Positions 1-5,321 of a stretch of DNA of 5,321 bases are shown one piece after another (position 1 is the stretch's first letter; every line of letters starts with the position of its first letter). The notes under the pieces were generated by a model. It ran no database searches and was not told the origin of the DNA. It saw only the letters and a list, made by a program, of their open reading frames with translations. Both the position numbers and the translations under genes were made by a program. The stretch lies in NCBI GenBank assembly GCA_946477505.1, contig CAMKYP010000295.1:1-5321 (forward strand), given 5' to 3'. Source of the DNA: an uncultured Dechloromonas sp. (GTDB lineage: Bacteria > Pseudomonadota > Gammaproteobacteria > Burkholderiales > Rhodocyclaceae).

Positions 1-289
1 CATCGGCGCCGATCTCGATCCCGATGATGCGCTCGATTTCGTCCGAGCGCGTCGAGTGGATGAGGACGGGAATGTCCGAGGTCTGGCGCAACTGGCGCAG
101 CAGCTCGAGGCCATCGCAATCCGGCAGGCTGAGATCGAGAATGATGACATCCGGCGCCTGATCCAGCAGCGGCCACATGGCAGCGCCGGTAGCCGCGTGG
201 ATGCTTTCGATACCCGCTGTCGCCAGGGTCGCATTCAATACATGGCTGGTGCCGGGGTCATCTTCAACGATAAGCGCAGTCTGGCGCAT
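1..289 (-). CDS. Response regulator, receiver domain (C-terminus beyond the window edge)
   Basis: Reading the minus strand from the ATG at 289-287 gives 96 residues of an open frame that runs off the window. It is a CheY-like receiver. The acidic cluster is Glu9-Asp10-Asp11, the phospho-acceptor is Asp52 in the motif IILDLSLPDCDGLELL, and the switch residue is Ser79 in PVLIHSTRSD. The stretch RIIGIEIGAD is the signature that precedes the DY.PKPF loop in OmpR/PhoB-type regulators. The STRSDEIERIIGIEIGAD segment resembles TorR-type regulators in particular. The output domain lies outside the window, so DNA binding by a winged helix is inferred. The gene diverges from an HPt-hybrid kinase-receiver operon and is the likely final phosphate acceptor of that relay. 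The ribosome binding site is weak: no good purine run lies 5-9 bases upstream of the ATG. The receiver identity is secure; the OmpR subclass is probable. Confidence 0.9.
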   Translation of the reverse strand, partial: MRQTALIVEDDPGTSHVLNATLATAGIESIHAATGAAMWPLLDQAPDVIILDLSLPDCDGLELLRQLRQTSDIPVLIHSTRSDEIERIIGIEIGAD

Positions 290-299
290 GATTGTTTTA

Positions 300-327
300 T
301 TGCTATCCCGAAAGAAGGGATTGTAAT
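300..327 (+). promoter_or_regulatory. Possible sigma-70 promoter for the HPt-kinase-receiver operon
   Basis: TTGCTA at 300-305 (4 of 6 matches to TTGACA) and TGTAAT at 322-327 (5 of 6 to TATAAT) are separated by 16 bases. This would start transcription near 334 and leave a leader of about 100 bases before the chosen HPt start. On the other strand the same bases read TACAAT (325 down to 320), a possible -10 for the divergent regulator without a clear -35. The two promoters may therefore overlap back to back. This is pattern matching only. Confidence 0.3.
305..321. repeat. Short inverted repeat between the putative -35 and -10
   Basis: ATCCC (305-309) and GGGAT (317-321) form a 5 bp inverted repeat with a 7-base spacer. 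It sits between the -35 and -10 of the proposed rightward promoter and just upstream of the leftward gene. A protein bound here could affect both directions. At five base pairs per arm it could also be chance. Confidence 0.3.
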
Positions 328-375
328 CGAAGGTAAACAAAAGGATGGGGTTTGCGATTCGTTAACACGGATCCG

Positions 376-410
376 GAATACGGAGCGAGAATACGAGCCT
401 GCCTCGTATT
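376..410. promoter_or_regulatory. Cluster of three GAATACG-type half-sites: candidate operator or leader hairpin
   Basis: Three related copies lie in 35 bases. GAATACGGAG (376-385) and GAATACGAG (389-397) are direct repeats with starts 13 bases apart. CTCGTATT (403-410) is the exact inverse of AATACGAG (390-397), giving a perfect 8 bp inverted repeat with a 5-base spacer. The cluster sits between the putative promoter and the HPt gene, outside the likely coding sequence. It could be a binding site for the divergent response regulator (autoregulation is common in such loci), or a stem-loop in the leader RNA. The stem is not directly followed by a T run, so a terminator is unlikely. The repeats are directly visible; the function is inferred. 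Confidence 0.45.
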
Positions 411-434
411 GGAAATGAATTTGGGATTTTTTTC

Positions 435-438
435 GGAG
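435..438 (+). promoter_or_regulatory. Ribosome binding site used to choose the HPt start
   Basis: GGAG lies three bases before ATG 442 and six before the next codon, GTG 445. The upstream in-frame options are ATG 415 (GGAA touching the start codon), TTG 421 (GGAA six bases away) and TTG 352 (AGGA at 342-345, six bases away). The sequence from 352 to 441 is AT-rich and carries the inverted repeats, so it looks like leader rather than coding sequence. Start 442 is preferred, but TTG 352 is not excluded. Confidence 0.45.
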
Positions 439-441
439 TCC

Positions 442-828
442 ATGGTGGTTCCCGATTCTCTTGATGGATTTGATGTTTCCGCAGCGGTTGGCCGCATGCT
501 GGATCAGCCGTCGCTGTGGTGGCAGGCCGTTGGCCTGTTCGTGGCGCATTTTGCCGACTGGGAGGCGGCTTGGCGGGATAGTATCGGCGACGACCCGCGC
601 GAGCGGAAGCTGGTTCATGCCCTGCGCAGCGCGGCAGCCAATGTCGGCGCACATGAAATCGCGGCCAGCGCCGGGGCGCTTGAAGACTGTTTGCTGGCGC
701 GTCTGGCGGGCGCTACCGAGGACGTTCCCGATGCCTTGCGCGCGCGCCTGCTGGCGGATTTTCGCCATGCCTGGCAGGTGGCCGCGGATGCCCTGGAGGC
801 AAGCCTGCCAGAGAGCATGACACGATGA
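442..828 (+). CDS. Stand-alone HPt (histidine phosphotransfer) protein
   Basis: A soluble cytoplasmic protein of 128 residues from ATG 442, the usual size for a single HPt four-helix bundle. HPt domains carry phosphate between receiver aspartates in multi-step relays. The active site is visible: His59 begins HALRSAAANVGA, matching the family pattern His-x-Leu-Lys-Gly-x5-Gly-Ala, with Arg for Lys and Ser for Gly. The following helix AASAGALED also fits. There are no membrane segments and no kinase core. The last bases overlap the hybrid kinase start (ATGA at 825-828), so the two are co-transcribed and probably translationally coupled. Likely partners are the kinase's own receiver (Asp576), the downstream receiver-only protein (Asp56) or the divergent regulator (Asp52). 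The kinase already ends in an HPt domain, so this second HPt is redundant or a branch. The N-terminus is uncertain: TTG 352 would add 30 residues. Confidence 0.8.
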   Translation: MVVPDSLDGFDVSAAVGRMLDQPSLWWQAVGLFVAHFADWEAAWRDSIGDDPRERKLVHALRSAAANVGAHEIAASAGALEDCLLARLAGATEDVPDALRARLLADFRHAWQVAADALEASLPESMTR

Positions 829-3200
829 GCGGGCAGACTTCGGTTTCGCTGCGTACCAGGCTGGCACGGATCAATTTCACCGTTCTGGCGCTGGCAATCC
901 TGCTGCTCACCGGTTTCGTCGCCTTTACCTCGGCCTGGATGAGCGTCAAGGGGCGGGTGGACGAGGTTTATCAGCGTATTGAGCTCCTGCGTGAAGGCAC
1001 GCCCCCGGTCCTGCGCATTGCCGACGAATCGGCCGCCGCCGGTATGTTGGCGGCATGGCGGACCATGCCCTATCTGAAGCAGGTCGGCGTGTTTCGCGGG
1101 GACGGCTCGCTGCTCGCCCACTATGGCCGCGATGGGGAGTATCCGCCGGATTTTCTGAGTGATCCTGTCGCTGGCCATCACTATTCCTGGCGCCGTATCG
1201 ATTTCCTGACCCCGGTCGAGGTGGGCGAACATTCCAAGGGCTGGTTGCAGGTCTCGGTCGATCTGGGGCAGTTGTATCGGCAATTGCTCGGCTATCTCGG
1301 GCTGATTCTGATCGAGATGCTGGCTGCCCTGGCCATCGCCCAGCATTTGCAGTCCCGGCTGGTCGGTCGGCTCGTCGAGCCGTTGCAGGAGCTGACCGGG
1401 CATATGGCCGACGTGTCGGTGGGACGGCTCGATGCGCGTGCCGCCGATAGTCCGGTGACCGAAATCGGGCAATTGGTGAACGGATTCAACCAGATGCTCG
1501 AGCAGATTCGCGAACGGGACCATTGGCTGTCGGCGCATCTGGGCAACCTGGAGCAGATCGTCGAGCAGCGCACGCGCGAACTGCGCCTGGCCAAGGAGGC
1601 TGCCGAGGCAGGCAGCCTGGCGAAGAGCGAATTCCTGGCGACGATGAGTCACGAGATTCGTACCCCGATGAACGGCGTTCTGGGTATGACCGAGTTGCTG
1701 CTTGATACGGAATTGACACCCAGCCAGCGTCAATTCGTCGAGGCCGTGGCGCACTCGGGGCAGCATCTGCTGGGGATCATCAACGACATTCTCGACTTTT
1801 CCAAGATTGAAGCCGGCAAGCTGGAACTCGATTCCGCCGATTTCGACCTGCGGGCCATGCTGGTGGAGTTGCAGGACATCTTTGCGCAATCGGCCGGGCG
1901 CAAGGGGCTGGAGCTGCTGTCCGATCTGCCGCCAGGGGAGAGTCTGGTGGTGCGTGGCGATGCGCTGCGCCTGCGCCAAGTGGTGACCAACCTGTTGGGT
2001 AACGCGATCAAGTTCACCGAGCGCGGCGAAGTCCTGCTGCGCCTCCAGGCAAGCGAGAGAGAGGGGGACCAGCTGGCGCTGGTGCTGACGGTCAGGGATA
2101 CGGGGCCCGGCATACCGCTTAACGCCCAAAAACGGATATTCGAGCATTTCCAGCAAGCCGACGGCTCCACCACCCGCAAGTACGGCGGTACCGGGCTGGG
2201 GCTGGCGATCTGCCGGCGGCTGGTGGAGATGATGGGCGGGACGATCGAAGTCGAGAGCGTTCCCGACCACGGTGCGACATTCGTCGTCCGACTCGTCCTG
2301 CCCAGAGGCACCTTGCCGATTTTGGCCGGGCCACCCACGCGGCATCACGAGGCGTTGGCGGCGGATGGCGCGAATGTCGAGGCTTCCCCAAGACTGCGGG
2401 GGCGCGTGCTGATCGCCGAGGACAACGAGAGCAATCTGATCGTTGCACGCGCCCAGCTGCAGCGCCTCGGGCTCGAGGTGGTTGTCGCGGACGATGGGCA
2501 GCGGGCGCTCGACATCCTGGCGCAGGAGAGGGTTGATGCGGTGCTCATGGATTGCCAGATGCCGGTGCTGGACGGTTATGCTGCGACCGAAATCCTGCGC
2601 CAGCGCGAAGCCGGCACCGGAAAACGCCTTCCGGTCATTGCCCTGACGGCCAACGCCATGCGCGGCGATCGCGAGCGCTGCCAGGCGGCAGGCATGGACG
2701 ACTATCTGGCCAAGCCTTATAGCGGGGAGGCGCTGCAAACCATCCTGGCGCGCTGGCTGCCTGTCGAACGGCGGCGCGCGGCCAAGGAAGATCAGATGCC
2801 GCCATTCGGTATGCGGCGTAAGGATCAGCGCTCGCCGGAGGAGCCGGCAATCGATCGAACGGCCTTCGAGAAAATCCGGGCGCTGTCGCCCAATGGCGGG
2901 GACGAACTGGTGGTCCAGGTTGTGCAGGCCTACCTCAAAGCGGCCGAACGTGAACTTGCCAAGCTGGAGCAGGGCCTGGCCGATGTCGACGCCACGCTGC
3001 TGGCCAAGGCTGCGCATGCGCTGAAATCGAGCAGCTTCAACGTTGGGGCGGTACGTTTGGCGACGTGCTGCAAGGTGCTTGAAGAGGCGGCGCGGGAGGC
3101 GCGCTGGAGCGAAATACCGGCCGCTGCCGAGGCGGCGCGTGCCGCCTGGCGACACGCGGAGGTCGCACTTGGCTCCTTTTTGATGGAGTTGGGCAAATGA
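825..3200 (+). CDS. Membrane hybrid histidine kinase: sensor-HAMP-HisKA-HATPase-REC-HPt
   Basis: A 791-residue tripartite sensor kinase of the BarA/TorS/ArcB style. A first membrane helix (about 15-37) and a second (about 152-172) flank a periplasmic region of roughly 115 residues. That region resembles the CHASE8 sensor family (PVLRIADESAAAGMLAAWR, then VGVFRGDGSLLAHY). A HAMP linker (about 173-235) and a coiled coil follow. The HisKA motif SHEIRTPMN carries His276. The ATPase domain shows the N box (Asn389, Asn393), G1 DTGPGI (425-430), F box FEHFQQAD (439-446) and G2 GGTGLGL (454-460). The receiver has Glu532/Asp533, Asp576, Thr608 and Lys630. The C-terminal HPt has His731 in HALKSSSFNVGA. 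All catalytic residues are present, so a full internal His-Asp-His relay is expected. The start is the ATG in the ATGA overlap with the HPt gene. The stimulus cannot be told from sequence, and the sensor family call is less certain than the rest. Confidence 0.95.
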   Translation: MSGQTSVSLRTRLARINFTVLALAILLLTGFVAFTSAWMSVKGRVDEVYQRIELLREGTPPVLRIADESAAAGMLAAWRTMPYLKQVGVFRGDGSLLAHYGRDGEYPPDFLSDPVAGHHYSWRRIDFLTPVEVGEHSKGWLQVSVDLGQLYRQLLGYLGLILIEMLAALAIAQHLQSRLVGRLVEPLQELTGHMADVSVGRLDARAADSPVTEIGQLVNGFNQMLEQIRERDHWLSAHLGNLEQIVEQRTRELRLAKEAAEAGSLAKSEFLATMSHEIRTPMNGVLGMTELLLDTELTPSQRQFVEAVAHSGQHLLGIINDILDFSKIEAGKLELDSADFDLRAMLVELQDIFAQSAGRKGLELLSDLPPGESLVVRGDALRLRQVVTNLLGNAIKFTERGEVLLRLQASEREGDQLALVLTVRDTGPGIPLNAQKRIFEHFQQADGSTTRKYGGTGLGLAICRRLVEMMGGTIEVESVPDHGATFVVRLVLPRGTLPILAGPPTRHHEALAADGANVEASPRLRGRVLIAEDNESNLIVARAQLQRLGLEVVVADDGQRALDILAQERVDAVLMDCQMPVLDGYAATEILRQREAGTGKRLPVIALTANAMRGDRERCQAAGMDDYLAKPYSGEALQTILARWLPVERRRAAKEDQMPPFGMRRKDQRSPEEPAIDRTAFEKIRALSPNGGDELVVQVVQAYLKAAERELAKLEQGLADVDATLLAKAAHALKSSSFNVGAVRLATCCKVLEEAAREARWSEIPAAAEAARAAWRHAEVALGSFLMELGK

Positions 3201-3577
3201 GTCGTCCGCCCTGGCGCATCCTCGTTGCCGACGACGACCCGACAGCCGTGCTGCTGTTTCGGGCCGCGCTGGCCGGTGCCGATTTTCAGATCGAGGTGGC
3301 GGGTGATGGCGATGATGCTCTGGCGATGTTTCGCCAGACCGCCTTCGATGCCGCCTTGCTTGATGTCGAGATGCCGGGGCTGGACGGCTGCGAGGTCTGT
3401 GCGGCCATCCGGCAGAGCCACGGTCCGGCGTTTCCGGTTTTTCTGATTACCGGGCGAGGGGACGACGCTTTTTTGCATCGCGTTCGCTCCCTGGCGGCCC
3501 GCCATGTGGCGAAACCTGTCGATTGGGCCACGCTGCCCGGGATGCTGCGTGAGGCGCTCGGCGGCCTGCCCGGCTGA
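3197..3577 (+). CDS. Receiver-only response regulator (CheY-like single domain)
   Basis: A 126-residue protein made of one receiver domain and nothing else. The acidic pocket is Asp12-Asp13-Asp14 in ILVADDDP, the phospho-acceptor is Asp56 in ALLDVEMPGLDG, Thr85 is the switch residue in FLITGRGDD, and Lys106-Pro107 closes the site. With no output domain it must act by binding another protein, pass phosphate on through an HPt, or serve as a phosphate sink. Its ATG overlaps the kinase stop (ATGA at 3197-3200), and GGAG at 3185-3188 lies eight bases upstream inside the kinase gene, so it is well translated with its neighbour. The natural phosphodonor is the kinase HPt (His731) or the free HPt (His59). 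The usual aromatic switch residue is not obvious around positions 101-104 (AARHVAKP); His103 seems to replace it. Confidence 0.93.
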   Translation: MSRPPWRILVADDDPTAVLLFRAALAGADFQIEVAGDGDDALAMFRQTAFDAALLDVEMPGLDGCEVCAAIRQSHGPAFPVFLITGRGDDAFLHRVRSLAARHVAKPVDWATLPGMLREALGGLPG

Positions 3578-3659
3578 GCCTCCGTTCTCGCCTTGCGCGC
3601 ATCCGACCGGGGTCTCGCCGTGCTCCCATTCCGGGCTTATGGCAGAATCGGGGAAAAAT

Positions 3660-3687
3660 AGCCGCGAGGCTGCGTACTGTCGGTACG
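3660..3687 (+). repeat. Two adjacent small hairpins in the DUF3124 leader
   Basis: AGCC-GCGA-GGCT (3660-3671) is a 4 bp stem closed by a GNRA-type tetraloop. CGTAC-TGTCG-GTACG (3673-3687) is a 5 bp inverted repeat. They lie side by side just before the ribosome binding site, in the 125 bp gap between the receiver gene and the DUF3124 gene. No convincing promoter or T-tailed terminator was found in this gap. Either stem is short enough to be chance. Confidence 0.3.
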
Positions 3688-3690
3688 GAC

Positions 3691-3699
3691 AAGGGGGGG
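3691..3699 (+). promoter_or_regulatory. G-rich ribosome binding site of the DUF3124 gene
   Basis: AAGGGGGGG ends three bases before ATG 3703. A run of seven Gs pairs only partly with the 16S tail and allows several registers. It supports 3703 as the start. The homopolymer is also prone to length slippage, which would alter spacing and thus translation. Confidence 0.5.
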
Positions 3700-3702
3700 T
3701 AC

Positions 3703-4200
3703 ATGAGTTTTCAGACCGTGACACGGAGCCTGCTCTGCGGGCTGTTGATGGGCGTGCTGGGCGCGATTTCGGGGGCGAATGCTCAGGAGATTCGAGCCTT
3801 GAGCAAGGGGCAGGTACTGTATCTCCCCGTTTATTCACACATGCTGTACGGCAATCTGGGGAAAAGCGGCAAGGCTTCGACGGTGCTCCTGTCAACCCTG
3901 GTCAGCATCCGCAATACCGATCTGCGGAGGCCGCTGCGGGTTCTGTCGGCGAAGTATTTCGACACCCATGGCAAGTTGCTGGGGGAGCGCGTGCCGAACG
4001 GGGCCGTTATCCCGCCGCTCGGCACGCTGGAGTTATTCGTCGAATTGAATGATGCGTCGGGCGGTTCCGGGGCGAATTTCATCATCAAATGGGATGCCGA
4101 ACAGCCGGTCAATCCGCCGCTGGTCGAGTCGCTGCATGTCAACATGGACGGTGGCAAGGCCGTCATCTTCATGACGCAATCGGTACCCATCGCGGAATGA
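3703..4200 (+). CDS. Exported DUF3124-family protein
   Basis: A 165-residue protein with a clear Sec signal peptide: Arg8, a hydrophobic core at about 9-24, and a signal peptidase I site Ala25-Asn26-Ala27 before Gln28. Cys12 lies within the core and is not in a lipobox. The mature part of about 138 residues is predicted periplasmic and beta-rich. Its conserved-looking blocks, LPVYSH (41-46), SIRNTD (68-73) and SGGSGANFIIKWD (119-131) followed by PVNPPLVE, match what I recall of the DUF3124 family, whose biochemical role is unknown. No catalytic triad or metal cluster is evident. The stop overlaps the start of the potassium channel gene (ATGA at 4197-4200), implying a shared transcript and coupled translation. 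Whether the protein touches the channel or only shares its regulation is open. Family assignment is by memory of the motif pattern. Confidence 0.85.
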   Translation: MSFQTVTRSLLCGLLMGVLGAISGANAQEIRALSKGQVLYLPVYSHMLYGNLGKSGKASTVLLSTLVSIRNTDLRRPLRVLSAKYFDTHGKLLGERVPNGAVIPPLGTLELFVELNDASGGSGANFIIKWDAEQPVNPPLVESLHVNMDGGKAVIFMTQSVPIAE

Positions 4201-5255
4201 GCAACGACAGTGGCGTAACTACGCTCGGTACCATGCAGGCCGGCTACATTCTCCGGCTGCTCTATATCGCCATCGGTGCGCTGGTTTTCGTGCACTTGTT
4301 CGGCACCATCGGCTACATGGTGCTGACCGAACACAAGTATTCGTGGTTCGACTGCTTCTACATGACCTTCATCACCGTCGCCACCATCGGCTTCGGCGAA
4401 ATCATCGACATGTCGAGCAACCAGCCGGCGCGCATGCTGACCGTGGTGATCGGCATCCTCGGCGCCGGCAATCTGTCGTTGCTCTTTTCGGTCGTTACCG
4501 TCGCCCTGCTCGAAACCGACCTCAACGGAACCCTGCGGAGAAAGCGCATGGAAAAAGCAATCAAGAAACTCAAAGGCCATTACATCCTGTGCGGCTATGG
4601 CCGCGTCGGGCGCAACATCGCGCACGAGCTGGAGGCGACCAACCGGCATTTCGTGGGGATCGACGAGGATTTGCAGCGCCTGGAGGACTACAAGGAACGA
4701 AACCCCGGCTTCCTCTACCTGCACGGCGATGCCAGCGACGACGATGTCCTGCTGGCGGCCGATCTCGACGATGCAAGGGGGCTGTTCGCGGTCACCGGCG
4801 ACGATTCGCGCAACCTGATGATCGTCATCACCGCCAAGCAGCTGAAGCCGGAACTGCGCGTCGTGGCCCGCTGCACCGAGCAGCGCAATATCGAAAAGAT
4901 GCGCAAGGCCGGGGCCGATGCCATTGTCTCGCCCGACTTTACCGGCGGCATGCGCATCGCGTCGGCGATGATTCGTCCGCATGTGGTCTCCTTCCTCGAC
5001 GAAATGCTGAAGTCAGAGAAGAATCTGCGCGTCGAGGAGGTGGCCGTGCCGGCCGGCTTCATACCCAAGCCCCTGGGGGCTTTGAAGCTGCGTAGTGCCC
5101 ACTATGTGCTGCTCGCCGTGCGCGAGCGCAACGGCGGGTGGCAGTTCAATCCGGACAAGGATTTTCTGCTCAAGCCCGGGTTTACCTTGATTGCCATGGC
5201 CAGTCCGGTCGGGCGTACCGAAATCGAGCGATTGTTGATCGAAATGGCTTCGTAG
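4197..5255 (+). CDS. Two-TM potassium channel with cytoplasmic RCK domain (TrkA-N/TrkA-C)
   Basis: A 352-residue inner-membrane ion channel of the Kch/MthK style. The first helix is about 19-43, the pore helix about 49-61, then the selectivity filter TIGFGE (63-68), and the second helix about 80-105. The filter is a recognised variant of TVGYGD, so potassium selectivity is likely. The RCK part starts near 127: the Rossmann motif GYGRVG (133-138) with Asp156 at the end of the second strand (VGIDED) fits binding of NAD or another nucleotide. A TrkA-C-like domain covers about 275-352. RCK domains form rings that open the pore when ligand binds. Start 4197 (ATGA overlap with the DUF3124 gene) is preferred over the in-frame ATG at 4089, which would add 36 residues read inside the upstream gene. 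Met13 (ATG 4233) is a weaker alternative. The gene is coupled to the exported DUF3124 protein. Confidence 0.93.
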   Translation: MSNDSGVTTLGTMQAGYILRLLYIAIGALVFVHLFGTIGYMVLTEHKYSWFDCFYMTFITVATIGFGEIIDMSSNQPARMLTVVIGILGAGNLSLLFSVVTVALLETDLNGTLRRKRMEKAIKKLKGHYILCGYGRVGRNIAHELEATNRHFVGIDEDLQRLEDYKERNPGFLYLHGDASDDDVLLAADLDDARGLFAVTGDDSRNLMIVITAKQLKPELRVVARCTEQRNIEKMRKAGADAIVSPDFTGGMRIASAMIRPHVVSFLDEMLKSEKNLRVEEVAVPAGFIPKPLGALKLRSAHYVLLAVRERNGGWQFNPDKDFLLKPGFTLIAMASPVGRTEIERLLIEMAS

Positions 5256-5271
5256 ACGTTTTCTGTTCGTT

Positions 5272-5290
5272 GCTGCGCGTGCAGCTTTTT
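5272..5290 (+). terminator. Short rho-independent terminator candidate after the channel gene
   Basis: GCTGC (5272-5276) and GCAGC (5281-5285) form a 5 bp stem with a GCGT loop, followed directly by five Ts (5286-5290). It lies 17 bases after the channel stop and just before the ribosome binding site of the next gene. The stem is short, so it may stop only part of the transcription. With barely 50 bases between genes there is little room for a new promoter, so some read-through is likely. Confidence 0.4.
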
Positions 5291-5294
5291 ATCT

Positions 5295-5300
5295 GGAGAG
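5295..5300 (+). promoter_or_regulatory. Ribosome binding site of the gene entering at the right edge
   Basis: GGAGAG lies seven bases before ATG 5308, an ideal spacing. It is the main reason to call a gene start there. Confidence 0.55.
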
Positions 5301-5307
5301 AGTGAGT

Positions 5308-5321
5308 ATGACCAAAACAAT
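5308..5321 (+). CDS. Start of a gene cut by the right edge, product unknown
   Basis: Only four full codons are visible (Met-Thr-Lys-Thr), followed by AT of a fifth. The call rests on the well-placed GGAGAG upstream and on the same orientation as the preceding operon. The Lys-containing N-terminus could begin a signal peptide, but nothing can be said about function. Confidence 0.45.

Noticed and set aside
56..418. A 120-codon plus-strand frame opposite the truncated response regulator
   Set aside because: The minus strand encodes a clear receiver with all active-site residues; this frame is its shadow.
390..433. Hairpin 390-410 plus T7 tract 427-433 as a terminator or attenuator
   Set aside because: The T run begins 16 bases after the stem, too far for intrinsic termination.
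615..3155. An 846-codon open frame on the minus strand opposite the hybrid kinase
   Set aside because: Its translation is low-complexity, rich in Arg, Gln, His and Pro, and shows no domain. The plus strand holds a complete kinase with every motif. Long antisense frames are usual opposite GC-rich genes.
3504..4052. A 182-codon plus-strand frame across the receiver end and the DUF3124 start
   Set aside because: It overlaps two confident genes in another frame, has no domain and starts inside the receiver gene.
4089..4196. N-terminal extension of the channel gene to ATG 4089
   Set aside because: The added 36 residues lie inside the DUF3124 gene and look like out-of-frame reading; ATG 4197 in an ATGA overlap is the natural start.
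3831..4982. A 383-codon minus-strand frame opposite the DUF3124 and channel genes
   Set aside because: It spans two well-supported plus-strand genes and has no recognisable motif; it is an antisense shadow.
1..5321. tRNA, rRNA, CRISPR arrays, insertion sequences, attachment sites
   Set aside because: No cloverleaf, repeat-spacer pattern, transposase or terminal inverted repeats were seen in the window.

Overview
The window is GC-rich, densely packed bacterial DNA. Genes are joined by ATGA stop/start overlaps, with strong GC bias at third codon positions outside the intergenic gaps. The protein styles (BarA/TorS-type hybrid kinase, stand-alone HPt, RCK-gated potassium channel, DUF3124 protein) suggest a Gram-negative proteobacterium, plausibly a betaproteobacterium of the Rhodocyclales type. 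This assignment is inference from style only.

Region 1 (1-3577) is a multi-step phosphorelay locus. A response-regulator gene, cut by the left window edge, reads leftward. A three-gene operon diverges from it and reads rightward: a stand-alone HPt protein, a membrane-bound hybrid histidine kinase (periplasmic sensor - HAMP - HisKA - HATPase - REC - HPt), and a receiver-only protein. Both junctions inside the operon are 4-base ATGA overlaps, so translational coupling is likely. Together the four proteins carry three receiver aspartates, two HPt histidines and one kinase histidine. The most natural reading is that the kinase relays phosphate internally (His276 to Asp576 to His731), then to the divergent regulator and/or the small receiver. 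The free HPt could act as a side branch, buffer or phosphatase path. The roughly 150 bp divergent gap is AT-rich compared with the genes and holds possible overlapping promoters, a short operator-like inverted repeat and a cluster of three GAATACG-type half-sites.

Region 2 (3578-3702) is a 125 bp gap with two small inverted repeats and a G-rich ribosome binding site.

Region 3 (3703-5255) is a two-gene operon: an exported DUF3124 protein, then, overlapping by ATGA, a two-TM potassium channel with a cytoplasmic RCK (TrkA-N/TrkA-C) module. The coupling suggests that the exported protein and the channel work together or are needed at the same time. After the channel comes a short hairpin with five Ts, then a good ribosome binding site and the first codons of another gene cut by the right edge.

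No RNA genes, mobile elements, CRISPR arrays or pseudogenes were seen. The individual families are known. What deserves attention is the combination: the split relay with two HPt domains, the repeat cluster in the divergent promoter, and the coupled DUF3124/channel pair.
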